Source: Stichopus chloronotus (lineage: Eukaryota; Echinodermata; Holothuroidea; Aspidochirotida; Stichopodidae). From it: 64,000 nucleotides of DNA. The DNA lies in the NCBI GenBank assembly GCA_021234535.1, contig CM037846.1, positions 19,609,814-19,673,813 of the forward strand. Reading direction: 5' to 3'. Below are positions 32,998 through 45,599 of the stretch, piece by piece. Made by a program: the position numbers and the translations under genes. The number at the start of each line of letters is the position of its first letter. The stretch's first letter is position 1. A model generated the notes under the pieces. The model saw nothing but the letters and a program-made list of their open reading frames with translations, was not told where the DNA came from and ran no database searches.

Positions 32998-33145
32998 AAA
33001 ATCGGGGCTGAAAGTATGTCCAGAACAAAATATCGGGGTGGGAGACAGAAAAATCGCCGCGGTGAGTGTGTCCAGAAAATCGGGGGGGTGAGTACGACCA
33101 GAAAATCGGGGTGGTGTATACGACCGAAATCGGGCGGGAATCCCC
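32998..33145 (-). repeat. Tandem minisatellite of AAAATCGGGG units
   Basis: Five or six degenerate units of 20-30 bases: AAAATCGGGGTGG then TGAGTACGACCAG and variants. On the minus strand they give a proline-rich PPRFSGHTH-type pseudo-peptide. A poly-C run ends the array at 33140. Confidence 0.8.
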
Positions 33146-33201
33146 CCCCCCCCCCGTGAAGGCGCCCATGCAGTCACTCTAAAACTATTCCAAGTCTCTA
33201 C

Positions 33202-33349
33202 CGGGTCATACACATTTTCGTCATCATCGTCATCATCAAGATCACTATCACTGACGCTAGTGGAATCACCACTGTCACTCAACTCATCGTCATCACCATC
33301 ATTGCTTCTTTCACCGTCCCGTGAGTCATCGCCCTCTCCACCTCTGAAA
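33202..33349 (-). CDS. Candidate acidic exon
   Basis: After acceptor ATGATTTGCAG (AG at 33351-33350) an open frame encodes FRGGEGDDSRDGERSNDGDD and then DELSDSGDSTSVSDSDLDDD, followed by DDENVYDP; a possible donor GTAGAG lies at 33201. It is rich in Asp, Ser and Glu. Such a stretch could be the disordered N-terminal part of a gene on the minus strand, for instance of the one at 31453, but low complexity alone can give this pattern (GAT/TCA repeats). Confidence 0.35.
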
Positions 33350-33929
33350 CTGCAAATCATTTCCATGACGTAAGACACTTTCATATAGCAAGCCAGGCGG
33401 ACATTGGTTTCAACGAGTAGAGAAATGGACGATAGACCAATCAAATACACGGAAGTGCGATTATTCCATTACGCATTGGGGGAGTTTGTTTGTCTACGAC
33501 GACAGTTGTTGAATAATCCTGCTTCCACCTGTCGTGATTTGTTTTGCATGCACACAGTGCAAGAAGCAGCTGTGTATACATGTGTTTAGCTGGTGCTTTT
33601 ACTGGACTTCACGAAATGCTAGTAAACTAAGAATGCTTTTATTTACGTTCAACCTAGTTTCAACAGTTGCAACTCCCTGGTTTCAAGAGGATAGCTCGGT
33701 TGGCATTGCTCATCTTAGCCGAGGTCTTCTATACAATTACGAATATATATAACAGACAAAATGTATACCATAAAGGAATGAACAGGTGTAAAAGACATTA
33801 CAAATTACAAGAAAACAATTTAAAAATTTGAGATAGTACATGGCAACATTTTAAGAAAATAAAACTGAGAACTATAACTTAGAAAACAAAAGATGTATGG
33901 GATTTTTTGAGACACTTGAAAGTACTATC

Positions 33930-34570
33930 ACAGAAAATAAGCCCCATTGGGACCCAACTGGGCTATACCTTTGCTGGCTGGGCTTAATTGGGTGTTTGGG
34001 CTAAAGGTAAGAGTTTATTAGGGGCCTTATAGGAACCCAGTTAGGAGTAAATGAAAAATCTTCAAACTCAGTTTTGATACAAAATTTTAAGTTCAAGTGT
34101 TTTTCTTTATCTAAGAGAGAGAAAGAGAAAGAAAGAGAGAGAGAGTACCTACAAAACAAAAGTAGTAAATACATTTGTTTTGTTTATGTTGGGTTACTAC
34201 TCCTTGGGTTCCAGTTGGGACCTAAACGGCTGGGCCCAACATGACTACTCTCTTTTTATCAATTGACTTCATATATTATTATCAATATTTTAAGCCTAAA
34301 GAACGACAATAATAAAGCTGACCGAGTGCTGGTTGGTATTGGGTTTGAGTTGGCCTTTGCTCTATTTGATCCGAACTGCGGTCCGGTAGGTGCCCAATTG
34401 ATCTGTCTTTAAAAGTCTTGCAAAGCTTCTGTGAGTCGTTATTTATCGTGGGGTTTTAAACCTTGTAAACTGCGGTCCTAAATACACCAAATAAGTACCA
34501 ATCCGTAGTGGGGTTTGATTGGGCCTGACTTGGACCTTGCAATTTACTTGCCCAAGAGGGGCCCAGGTAG
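33930..34570 (+). other. Region with GGGACCCAACTGGG-type repeats
   Basis: Several short imperfect repeats of TTGGGACCCAACTGGGC and CCAGTTGGGACCT character, plus a GA microsatellite at 34110-34146. No gene was seen. Confidence 0.45.
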
Positions 34571-35053
34571 TGCACGATATTGCTATCATCACAAACGATT
34601 AAAAAACAATAAGACATTTCTATGATGTAAACAAATCATAAGCCTACCTTTACATACATTGGTCGAAATGAAATTTATACCATGACTATATATACCATAT
34701 ATAGTCTGTCCACCCTTGTTTTGGTCACACGGCGTTTGTTGACACTCATGAGTTCAACGTAGAAGGAGACCGGGAGAGAGTTAGGCTCAAGGGTTAGGCT
34801 GTACAAGAGCGGGAGACATGGGTAGAGTAGGTAAGTGAAAGGAGAGGAGGGGTACTTCTAAGGTAAGTCAGTCTGTGTCCATTCACGATCCTCAAAATCT
34901 GTGTATAAGCAAATATACCAGTGTGGCAGCAAATACCGTCCGTGACCAGTGGGACACTCCTCCGGCGTATAAAATCTGTCATAGCAACTCTGGTCTGGGT
35001 AAAATTTGAAACAATGGTGCATTGTAACAAAAGAAAAGTCTTATTTAAATGTG

Positions 35054-35211
35054 TACACTGTTAAAAATGTAAATTTGCAGAAAATAAAGTAAATAAATAC
35101 AAAAGGAACACAGAAGTGTTCTGTGATTAGTTTCCAGACAATTTCTGTAATTCTTATTAACTTTTTCTTTGTTTTACTTTCTGTAAATATACATGTATTT
35201 TTTACAGTGTA
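35054..35211. mobile_element. 158-bp palindromic MITE-like element
   Basis: The left end TACACTGTTAAAAATGTAAA and the inverse of the right end TACACTGTAAAAAATACATG match, with further imperfect pairing inside. A small hairpin (GGAACACAGAAGTGTTCTGTG) sits in the middle. Confidence 0.75.
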
Positions 35212-35347
35212 GGTCTGTCTGTACGTTCCGTTCGTTTGTGTAAGCTACAGTCACTTAATAAGACACCCACACCCCTGAACACAAGAAGTACGACAAGCAC
35301 ACTTCGGACTATCATCGGAATATCATCCAAACTAGAATGGGAAGGGG

Positions 35348-35732
35348 GTGGCACTATCTCCTGTAATGGTAAATGTTACTAGTGTTTTGGTTCGAACAAA
35401 CACAAGATCAGTTTTAAAGGTCAACAGAAATTCGTCTACGATCAAGCAGGACAAGTTCTTGGAAGTTATTCAAAATAAACGCTCAGTACAAGCAACTAAC
35501 AGAGGTTTTAAATTGAAAGGTGGTCAAATACAGACCTATATTCAGGAAAAGACTGCTCTGTCATATTTACACGTAAAATGTAATGTATCGGAGGAAAATG
35601 TGTCCCCTTACATTTATGGAGCTGATGTTTACCTTAAACAATCATGTAAATAATGTATTGCTATCTGCAACTCCTTCGTGGTTATGATGATTCTGATCTA
35701 TATCTTACGGTTTGTGTTTTTACGTGAATAAA
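35348..35732 (+). CDS. Possible terminal exon with polyA signal
   Basis: The open frame runs to a stop at 35651-35653. It reads SVLVRTNTRSVLKVNRNSST and later TYIQEKTALSYLHVKCNVSE, and NVSPYIYGADVYLKQSCK at the end. A canonical AATAAA lies at 35727-35732, 74 bases after the stop. Possible acceptors (ATGTTACTAG, ACAAGATCAG) lie within the first 60 bases, so the true exon may start at about 35380-35410. I do not recognise the protein. The composition is basic and protein-like. It might instead be a retroelement end, since no upstream exon was found. Confidence 0.4.
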
Positions 35733-35999
35733 CTGATTTAAAGACAACTTCTCATCACCCCAGACACCCCAGTCTCAATTCTCCCAACCACCAACGTCTA
35801 GTCCCTCCCCAAGGTAGTCTTGAATTCTCAGAACCAGTTGAGAGTTTTGCTTTCCGGAAAGTGAAAATACAGCTTAGGGTGATGAGTTACGGCCTTTAAC
35901 TACAGTTTTGAGTAGTGTCATTCATTGTTCACACTCTCTCCCCTGAGCAATCTGTTCCCGGTGAGCAATTGCTAGCTCAATTTTAAATTTACAAATTAA

Positions 36000-38750
36000 A
36001 TCTCATATGTCCAAGCAAAGTGTCACCCCTCTCTCCCCTATCTCCCCTGATTTGCAAAGAGACACCCATGATAAATAACATCCGCGGTTTAAACACTAGA
36101 TCATCAACTAGTTATAGGACACAAGTACTGTGACATAGAAGGTTGGAGATAGTGTTTGTGGGAAACATATCCCTTAACTCGGACAGTTTTCACGGGGACT
36201 TGTCCCATATGGTAGGGACAGTATTTCTGGCCACACCTAATCGATTACCATTTTCTGTTAGTCATAGGGATCGAATGGATTGCATGTTTAATATGAAGGG
36301 GTAGGGGGAGAGTCATCCATATCGCGATAGGTTATAATACAAACAAATATAACTCTTGTGTCACAACTTATCACATTGTTCAATTGTCAAGTTGAGTAAC
36401 TGTTTATTCATAACATCATATTTACAATATTACTGACAATTTTTACATAACGAATTATTGTAAGGATGAATGAACAGCTGATGATCATACTTCACTGATA
36501 AATATAACAACTATCGCTTTATGAGTAGGCTTAGCCGGTTTTACATTCAAATGTTTACACTTTAGTGTACTTATGTATACATTAAATAAAGAAATGGCAT
36601 AATCGAAACCTTTTCCAGTTTTCATGTGAATTCCTTAATTAAAAGAGATTATCTTCATATTACAGTCGTGGTTCTGGTCGGTGTTCAATTGAAATATTTC
36701 ACCTTCTTCCATTCCCCCTTCATCCCCCTTCACCTAGAGCTCCTTTTCACCTTGCTAATACGACTTCCTTATATACATACAAATGATGATATCAACCAAC
36801 CTCTCTCTCTACTTTTGCAACTACATAAGTCAATTATATATTTCAACTGTCATACTTCTCCTCAATTCTGGTGTGGTCTTCAAAGTCCCCCAGTGTTTTG
36901 TCCAACCGTCAGCGGTCTATGTTCCTCTCTTATCAGGTCCGTATCCAGGAGGTCCAGGGGGCTCGGACGACTCCCCCCCCCCCACCCCCATCGTTACAAT
37001 ATATGTAGCAAATAACACTTCAAGGAAAAAGTAATAGCATACATGATTTACTCTTGAAACTAAGACAGTTTAGGCTTTTTAACCTGCACAGAAGAAACAT
37101 TTTGGGGCGTTGTAATGACACTTTTTTTGTGTGAATGCTATAAATAACAATAAATGAATAAAGGACAACTGAAAGGACTGCGTTCCTCGCTATTCCTTTT
37201 TGTTTCTTCAAGGTAAAAAAAAAAAACAAACATATAGTTTATAAGTGAGTGACACACAACCTAATCACGATTTGCAGCTGTTCACATTAGTAAACAAGTG
37301 CATAGTATTCGCCGGGATCGATCAGATGAATTAAAGGTTCTCGCTGGACGGTGTATTAAACGTAGGAGATGATAATACGATCGGGGGGATAATGTTCAAA
37401 GTTGATTTACCCTGTTCAAATACACAAAACAAGATTTGTATTAAAAAAAAGACAAAAAGAAAATTTGGTTCTTAAATAACCGCATTTTTATTGAAAACGA
37501 ATCCCTAGCAAAGGTAAACAAGATTCATAACATGTTAACAATGTTAGTGTGCGGTAGGCTACACAAAGTAACACTTAAACGAAATGAATAACAACAGCAT
37601 AGCAACAATGTGCTACTGCATTTTAGTTTGCACTAAGCTCGGTATATACGTTGTGTTCTACTAGTCTCGCGTTGTCTACATATAGTGTGCACATGCTGTG
37701 GTTGTGCATGTGCCTATTCACTAGTGCTTATGGAGCACTTACAGAGCCTTTTTTTACCTCACCAAGTTACGATTTTATTCCATAAGGACCCGTTTTGGGA
37801 CTTCTCTGTAAAATCGACAAAGAAGAAATGCTAATTCCGGTAGGCTCTATCAAATCTGCTGAACAACGCTTTCACACGACACATTTCTGAAATTGAGAGA
37901 GGTAAGATTACCATAAGAAAAAAAAGTAGATATCTAATCCCTATCGTTTGGCATAATCACTTGATACTCATCATTTCATGTGCGTTGAGCTGCATATGAT
38001 GTTCCGTTCTGTTGTCGACAGAAGTGCTGAATACGCAAGTTACTTAGCGATCTAGCTAGGGCTGCACTTCGCCTCGTATGCGTCTAAAAGCACAAATAAC
38101 AGCATGCGCGTACACATGTGCCTAGAAATCGAGTGTGCGTAAAAATATTGCCAGAAATGTGTGCGCATCAAAGTACTCCTTAGTTCGCAAGAGTCGTCAC
38201 TGCACTCTGAATGTTTTTTACTGCCCTAAAAAGCGCGTTGTGAATTCTTCGGTTTTATCTTCACAGTGTGTAAAGATCTCGAGTTCTTGTATAGTACATA
38301 CACCAAACTTCGCGCACTGCCAAACTTCGCGCATCCCTAAAAAATAAGCCCTAAAATTCGATGACCTAACTAGCTGGACAAATTTTTTACTACAATGCCT
38401 TTAAATGACTGAAAAGAAACCTAACACACTGTTTATTTAATCGCCCTTGTCTGATTAGTCATCTTTACAGTGCTGCATTTGCATAGGTGAGGTAGGCTAG
38501 GCCTAGAGCATCCTATTCGCAGTTTCCGCCGAATGTTACAAATTTTCCAGTCATGATTTTGACTCTTCAATGGCTTTTATCCTAACCATTTTTGTTGCTA
38601 GCTTGTTCCCATGTTTTTGCTGTAGGTGTAGGCACAGGATTCTTTTAAAAGGACACTCGTCAAGTGATGATTGTCATGCCAACGTTAGTAAGATGCGCGA
38701 AGTTTGGCAGGATTACATCGTATCGTTAACTCAAGTAAATGTTGCTTAAA
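36000..38750. other. No gene seen
   Basis: No domain or convincing exon. Small features: a poly-C run at 36967-36977, and a block at 37320-37400 (GGTTCTCGCTGGACGGTGTA, then ACGATCGGGGGGATAATG) that resembles the interior of the inverted-repeat element at 5322-5518. Confidence 0.4.
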
Positions 38751-38779
38751 ATAACAGATTTCGAGGTACAATCCATGGC

Positions 38780-39060
38780 ATATTGGATCGAATTGCTAGT
38801 AAAATTGAATTTTAGGCTTGCGAAAACAAGATATATGATTTTCAGGGATTTTGAATTTACAACAGCTTGAAATTGCAAGATGACGACATCGTTCGAACGG
38901 ACACTTGACCTCGTGACGTCATCAATATTGTTAACAGATTTCTTGTATTGTCTACTTTCACTCCTTGTATAGTCACACACAGTTGGACACCACTTTTCAC
39001 TCCCTAATCCCAATGGGTAATCTCGATCCGTGTCATTTGTATGCCAAGAAGTACCCCACA
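38780..39060 (-). repeat. Dispersed repeat with CRE-like palindrome
   Basis: It contains TTGACCTCGTGACGTCATCA, a perfect TGACGTCA palindrome, and resembles bases 100-240 on the same strand. The 111-codon open frame across it on the minus strand has no recognised domain. Confidence 0.45.
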
Positions 39061-39069
39061 TAAGGACTA

Positions 39070-42000
39070 CTGACCCACCAAGTTTTGGTTGAATACTACA
39101 AGGGGTGTACAGTGGACTACCATTTAAGGGTCATTTTGGGGGGACTTAACGAAGTACAATGTCTCTCCCCTACATACTACATATAGGGATGTGATAATTA
39201 CCGCTGGTATTATCACAGTGTTGTTGTTAGTCTTACGTATATTTATGTATGATTCATATTTTTAGGCTGTATTTCACTTTCCATAGCCCCAAGGCTAGGT
39301 CTACGAGCTTCAAATGGGATGTTATTCACTTGAAGCCATGTTTTGCGTATCCATGTCAGGGACCAGACTACAAAACACTGCCGATCGACGGTTTTATTGT
39401 GTTCGTCCGCCGGTGACTTTACTCTAAAACTGACCGTGCATTATCCATTAGATAATAAACCGTCACCTGACTAAAATTGTTCAATAAGAGTTGAGAAATC
39501 TTACCACGTATGTATGAATTTACATTTATTAAGCAGAGAAGAAAGGCAAGAATAACACGACAAAATCAACATTATATCAAAGAGAATTGGACATTCAGAT
39601 GGTGCAAGTCAATCGACAAAGAAGAATGGGATAACATCGACTACGGCAAATGGACTTCTTTCTGTTAGTATTGTGATACACCTCAGGGGATCACCTAAAT
39701 TTATCCCAGAACAGCTTCTCAATTATAATCACTTCATTATTGTAGAATCAGGAGGATCCCGCAGAAGTTGCACATTTTAGTTAATTTGAGAAAATGAACG
39801 CCTTTAAACTAAAAAATATCATGTTTTGACCAATCAAATCCACTGTCTGAAAACGGGTTTTTGCAGTCAATCAGAGAATGTACCATACCTGACGTAAACA
39901 TTGCTTTGTCATCAATGAGTGGTTCTGAAGAAAATGAAAAGTTATGTCCATGTTACTGTGATTTCTGGCGACATTTACAAAAGGATGCATGGCTGAAATA
40001 TCTTCATTCTGTTCATGTCTGGAAAGATTCGATATACTTACACTACTTATTAAGATATTAGTAGTGTAAAGGTTAAAGGGGCTCATTGAGTTGATATCAG
40101 TAACGATTGCGGTGATTTTGAAGTATACAAACACACGACAATACTCACAATCAGCATAATTAATCAAGTTTCACATCCAATAGTTGTATGAAAACTGTCA
40201 ATTTTTTCTAATTTTTGACCGATACTTGCTCAGATTGTGTGCATGTGAATGTACTAATGTGAAAATGTCTGGTCACAAAGTTTCAAAAACCAAATTTAAT
40301 CGTTGGTTTCTCACTCATTAATGTTCCAACGTATGTAAAACTTTGGGATCCTTTTAGTTTGACTGTTTGTCATTAGTATGTGAAGGAAACTTGACCGGTT
40401 TAGAAAAATTGAGTGAATTTCACAAAACAACTCAATGAGCCTCTTTAACTGGTTAAGTTGAGGGCACGTGAGAATTGCCCTTGAGAAAGTTGTCCGGCTG
40501 TGAATTGTCAGTTGGAAATTGTCGGTGTGTGTGTGTGTGGGGGGGGGGGGGTTGTCGTGAGGGGCAAGTTGTCCAGAACAGCGTATATGAGCCTATCTAA
40601 GAACCACTTCATTGACCATTATACACAGTGTTAGATTAATGTGCAAAGTAAAATGTCGTATAATGACTCCACAAGGAAGTCTTGGCCAAACGAAGTTATA
40701 CTTTGGGTTACCCTGGTACCCGACCGACTATGGACATCGGGTATTCTGCTCGGAACTTTGGACCCAGTGCTAATGCTAAAATATATGTTTTTAGTTATGT
40801 AAGTTTTATTTCCTTTGTCAGTGTCATATATATTCCCACATATAGTACATATATACACCCGAAGAGACATGATTATTAGATAAGACTTTTTCTTGTGTGA
40901 AGCTGCGCATGTTAAACACAGCAAGTAATCGAAACGTTAAGATCTAATTGAGAAATCTGATGATCCATTTATAAACACGATGTATAGTAAAGGAGATGTC
41001 TCCTTCAATTTCAGTCTTTTGGCTTTGCTCACTGAAGATATGTGAAGATTATGCAAGCCATAAGAATGCTGTCAACGGTCATTTATACCCATCTATAATT
41101 AACCTTTCCTTATTCTCAAGTTGCCAGAAGTGTGAAATATGTTCATTAACAAGGTCATAATCCTCACATCTGATGGTTCATTCAGTTTATTAGCCTACCG
41201 TATTCAATCTTTCAAATATCTCTCGCACAACTCTATCCTCCATAACGGAGTAGGTCAATCGGCGCTTTGAGTTGTGATTGACATATGATGTGCATTTTTT
41301 CCGTCAACTAAGATCGTTGCCTTTGTTTTTATATTTGTCACTTTACGCTAACGGTAACTGTGGACCAACATAAATCATGTTATTTATCGAACAATGGATG
41401 AGACTCCAGTAGTTGATAGAGTATGTCAAACCAGATACACAAGGACGCAGTTAGACGGTGAGTATACCAAAATGGGACAATTTTCATGTGTTGAAATAAA
41501 ACTCCATTTGGCATATCTTGTATAATATTTTAGACAAGATTGTCCACATCAATTGACCAATATGTGTCATGACTACTTTTCGAACTTAATCGTTATAACG
41601 CATTAAAACGTGTACTTAAAAATTAAAACAGAACAAATTTATATTATTTGAGACACTGATAAATTCTTGCAAAGGCACTTTAATCTAGCAATTTCTAAGC
41701 CGGTAACTAGTAAACGAGTAAGTTTCGAGATAATAGTGATAATGTTTTGACAATGGATAATGAACTTTACATATTCATAACTTCTTTAGTTTAAAATATC
41801 GCCGCTGGTATCAAATTTGAAAAAAAGATCGACATGAGAAAATCATCTTGTACAAATGTAACATGCTGACATAATTTGTCACATGTCTACTGACTTTGCG
41901 ATTTTGCTTCACTAATATTTATTGTACTGACTTGATCATTCATACACCTACTCATTTCATCAAATGTCAGCTTACCATCCAGTCAAAGACTGATACAAAG

Positions 42001-42590
42001 GGTTTATTTCTTTCGTTAAAAATTTTGCCAACAATTCTTTCTCCAAGGCAAAACACCTATATGACACCCACACAATTCTTGATCTCGCTGACGAAACGTG
42101 AGCGAGACTACTGGAAGATGCTTCCTTTTTTTTAATTGACTTAAAGTTAACCCTGCACATAGTTCATCAGACGTCATCTGCAGTTGCGACTGGACGCATG
42201 GCCGGCGCACTTAAAGCTCAATCAATTGCAATGAAATTACGTAGACGTTTATGAAGTACAAATTGTATGCATGCATGGATTCAATGTGTTTCTTGTATAG
42301 GTACTTCTATAAGCTACCTATGTTTGTTTTAACTTTGTCATTGTCAGATTGTCCATGACTCATACTAGTGTCAAAGCGGTTCGCTCAGTTAGGGAACCTT
42401 AGCTTTTGCACATTTACGTGTTTTAAAATAGATTTTAAAGAAGTATTTTGTCGAGTGGGAATTTGGAAAATAAACTTCAATTGAGAGTTATAAAATTCCA
42501 TAACATATAATTAAAGATTAGAAAAAATGTATAGCACTTAATGATCATCTGCATCTGCAGTGATAATAGTTACACGGGAATAGAAGTCGT
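39070..42590. other. No gene seen (includes likely 3' flank of BTB gene)
   Basis: Long AT-rich stretch. A GT run followed by poly-G lies at 40524-40551. Near 40055-40080 and 40425-40445 are similar 'CTCATTGAGTT' and 'AACTCAATGAGC' pieces in inverted order that may be the ends of an unrecognised ~390-bp element. The last few hundred bases would be the 3' UTR of the BTB/BACK gene; no AATAAA was found there on the minus strand. Confidence 0.4.
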
Positions 42591-42597
42591 GAACATG

Positions 42598-43458
42598 TCA
42601 TGGTAACTCTGGAATTCCATCTGTGTCTTTAAATAGATTACTCTTTTGGTCTGCCTTCCCAAAGCTTCCTCCGGCGCTACTACCACTGTCAGTTAACTCT
42701 GAACATGTAGACATTGAACAACAACCACTGTTCGATTCACTTGAAATACCAGTTGCTCTAGAATCATCTTTCTGCGCTGTTGTGACTTCCCTGGCGATTA
42801 CAGTTTTGCGTTTTTCTTTATTTTCTTCTTCATTTCTCAGGGCAAGTATTTTTCTCGTGTCTACATCATCTTCGCTGGTGCTGCTGTGTCCGTCCTGGTT
42901 TGTTCGGTAATAGCTGGTCTCGTCACTGTGGCAAGTATGAATGCTGCCGTTTGCGTAATCTCCTACTCCATAATTTTGCATACTCTCCGGATAGTCGAAG
43001 ACATTGTCCCCATCTCCAATCTGCGATGAGCCGTCTGATTTGATGCTATTTGTCGGTTCGTCCATCGTCAAGTTTAGCAGCGATAATCTCAGACGAGTTG
43101 GTGTTTCTGGCAAGGAGTTAGGGTCGATACTTGACGGATCGGCTTGGTAGGCTAAAGCAGTCATAATCTTGTGATCTGGGACGACATTTGCAGGCCGAAC
43201 TGACTGCATTAGTGTCGTTGCTGGGATATGATGAAACGAGATACAGTCCAAAAATGGAGAAATTGCGTCTTTCAGTGTCAGTCCGGGGTTTCTTTCTACA
43301 TGTGCTCTACTCCAGAATAACACGGCTTGAAATTTCGTGAATTCTTCAGCTCTCAAATCTTCCCGAGACAAGATTAGTCTCACGACATGTTCCGGTAGTG
43401 ACGTGAAAAACGGGAGGTGGAGTACGCTTTCGCCATTGGCGTCAACAAATTCGAGTGC
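42598..43458 (-). CDS. BTB/BACK-domain gene, last exon
   Basis: Acceptor CCATATCAG (AG at 43460-43459) then GCA-CTC-GAA..., 287 codons to a stop. It completes the BACK domain: ALEFVDANGESVLHLPFFTS, LPEHVVRLILSREDLRAEEF, TKFQAVLFWSRAHVE. A middle part (SVRPANVVPDHKIMTALAYQ) precedes a long tail rich in Ser, Asp and Glu (GISSESNSGCCSMSTCSELT, DSGSSAGGSFGKADQ). BTB/BACK proteins act as dimeric adaptors, often for Cullin-3 ubiquitin ligases (family knowledge). The Ser-rich tail and absence of Kelch repeats resemble the insect 'serine-enriched protein' (gprs) type, which is my best guess, not a firm name. The frame joins exactly to the exon at 45051-44894. Confidence 0.88.
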   Translation of the reverse strand, partial: ALEFVDANGESVLHLPFFTSLPEHVVRLILSREDLRAEEFTKFQAVLFWSRAHVERNPGLTLKDAISPFLDCISFHHIPATTLMQSVRPANVVPDHKIMTALAYQADPSSIDPNSLPETPTRLRLSLLNLTMDEPTNSIKSDGSSQIGDGDNVFDYPESMQNYGVGDYANGSIHTCHSDETSYYRTNQDGHSSTSEDDVDTRKILALRNEEENKEKRKTVIAREVTTAQKDDSRATGISSESNSGCCSMSTCSELTDSGSSAGGSFGKADQKSNLFKDTDGIPELP

Positions 43459-43534
43459 CTGATATGGAAAATAATAGGAATAGGAACATATATAAATATC
43501 GTAGTCTATGAGCTTATGTATGTAAATAAACTAA

Positions 43535-43700
43535 TATATATATCGATGATATCGATGATATATATATATATATCGATGATATCGATGATATATATATATA
43601 TATCGATGATATATATCGAGATATATATCGAGATATATATCGAGATATATATCGAGATATATATCGAGATATATATCGAGATATATATATATATATATCG
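43535..43700. repeat. ATATATCGAT/ATATATCGAG satellite-like array
   Basis: It is made of two unit types: (AT)n-CGATGATATCGATG, about three times, then ATATATCGAG, about seven times, and a final (AT)n. It produces IYIS/YLDI/SRYI pseudo-open frames on both strands. It sits in the intron of the BTB gene, right at the 3' side of a tRNA-like repeat. Confidence 0.95.
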
Positions 43701-43704
43701 ATGG

Positions 43705-43876
43705 GTAATTGCCGTATGCCAAAAGAGGAGTTCATTATTTGAATGTAAAACTTTGCCCCTAGCAGGATTCGCACCAGCGACCTCTCGCATTCACGGTGGA
43801 TGCTCGTGATCAAGTCTTTTGATGATGTACACTCATTATTTGATGGATGTGTAAAGTTCCTACATGTACATGTCAT
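43705..43876 (-). repeat. Possible tRNA-derived SINE
   Basis: The minus strand contains AGAGGTCGCTGGTGCGAATC and CTGCTAGGGGC. The segment GGTGCGAATCC (43774-43764) fits a Pol III B box (GGTTCGANTCC). Upstream, CTTGATCACGAGCATCCACC resembles an anticodon arm; the A box is degenerate. The AT/CGAG satellite lies directly 3', as microsatellite tails often do in SINEs. Inference. Confidence 0.5.
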
Positions 43877-43879
43877 ATA

Positions 43880-44890
43880 TCCAAGTCATTTGAGGATGAA
43901 CACTCATTTGATTAATGTGTAAATGAATTTACAGTTGCAATTTTTATTGTGATTGTCGTTCTAAAGTGATTACGTCTCAGATCATTTAATGGTACGGTGC
44001 GTTCTTCTATGTACGTGCAAACAAAGATTTGATGGAGATAATCGAAGAATCCCATTTCGTTTCATTAATAGAGCCATCGAAAAAGATACGGGGACGGCAA
44101 ACAAACTAAACTTAGCCTAACTGTTCATATTCCACGTTCAAATAGTAGCGCAATCTCGCACCACATGATATCTTGTGGATATCAAGCCAATCAAGCACAT
44201 CCAGCTCTAACGTAACTTCATACCTTCATCAAATGAAAAATTCGTAAAATGGTCAACATTTGATGGATTTTAATGGAAATTGTGGCTATTTTCAATAGCA
44301 ATAATTAATTCGATCAGCATTCTAACATGTGTTCTTCATGTCACATGCGCTTTAATATCCAGTCTTCGTTAGAAATCAGTATTAGAGAGGGATAAACTGC
44401 ATTTATGTCCCCCCAGAAGTTTTTTGCTTGGGTATCACAGAAATAAATACGTGTTGCGTACCGACCTAATACATACTTCTACCGCTTCAATTCTTTATGC
44501 TGCTTCAATAACAGTAACAACGAATGATGAAGAGGTCCAACCACAAGGATACTTAATGTATAAAATGATAACATAACTCATGGAAGAGGTTATACTGTTG
44601 TAATAGGGACATTCCATCTAAAATCTTTTACAGGATATTTCACGACGACGCTAAGCTGTTACTTCCTACTTCCCACTCATTAATGAGTTTACATTGTCTT
44701 AAAATTTGTTCGCCTTAAGCCTAAGGGCAGTCGTTTTGTGGTTCCCTAAATAGATGGAGGTTTCCGGTTTTGGTGTTTATGGGGGCTAGTGTCCTTGTAA
44801 TAATTTCTCTTCTATTGGACTTGAAAAAAATTATTGTTCATTTGTGTATTTTATTCGCTTTGCAGTGAATAACGGTTTCTGTTTGAATCT
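43880..44890. other. Intron of BTB/BACK gene, no other feature seen
   Basis: Part of the 1435-bp intron 44893-43459. No gene or clear repeat in this part. Confidence 0.5.
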
Positions 44891-44893
44891 AAC

Positions 44894-45051
44894 CTTTTGC
44901 ACTAGAGACTTGGTGGCTTTGTATTGAATGTATTTCTCTGCGGATTTGAGCAATAGACAGACAGTATCCACGTTGATACAGCCGTGCAGGAAACCGAGAC
45001 ATGCCCGCCGTAGTTCTTCTAAGCCGTAGTGGTCGGCCGCATTCAACAGTC
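44894..45051 (-). CDS. BTB/BACK-domain gene, middle exon
   Basis: Acceptor CTGTTAACAG (AG at 45053-45052), donor GTTAGA (44893-44888). The 158 bases encode LLNAADHYGLEELRRACLGF, LHGCINVDTVCLLLKSAEKY and IQYKATKSLVQK. LLxAADxYxLxxLxxxCxxFL is the classic end of the BTB fold and the 3-box, and the rest begins the BACK domain. Two bases complete a Gly codon begun in the upstream exon (NIL-G), and the exon ends in phase 0, which fits the last exon. Confidence 0.92.
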
Positions 45052-45599
45052 CTGTTAACAGAGAAAAACAAAATTGAAGTCAGTGAAATGCCACAATGAA
45101 AACAAAAACAAGATAAAATATAAGTATATGCAAATATCCGACTTAATTTTACGTATTTGTAGAGCTTGCAATGTTAAGCCATATCTTTCTGAAAAATGAT
45201 TAAATAGTCGATTCTCATCACATCCATCAAATTTCCATTCAAGATGGGAGGCAGGATTTTGTCCCTCATAATGCTCGCACAGTAGCTCTGCCACAGATTC
45301 ACAAAAGGTCATTACATGTCACTTCACAAGCCGGTCGGGCATCTAGGGGACATTAACCTGCCTTGAATTTCTATGTCGACGGCGGCTAGACAAACCTCAT
45401 AACCCACACTTACCCCAAAAGTTGGTGAAAGAATAAGCATTGTATCACGAGCATGAAGATACATTCTAAACAAAAGAATTCAACCATGGGATACCAGGTT
45501 CATATTATTAAGGCGAACTTACAGAGAGCCAATTGTTTTAGTAACGTTTCTGTACTTGAATCAGCGGGTTGTTTTAACGTAGTTTATGTCCCGATAACC

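Noticed and set aside
32971..33169. Proline-rich minus-strand frame
   Set aside because: It is translation of the AAAATCGGGG minisatellite and a poly-C run.
38926..38933. TGACGTCA as a functional CRE
   Set aside because: A single 8-bp palindrome inside a repeat and away from a gene start cannot be supported from sequence only.
43417..43876. Several 60-130-codon frames with IYIS, YLDI or SRYI repeats
   Set aside because: They come from the ATATATCGAG/CGATGATATCG array.
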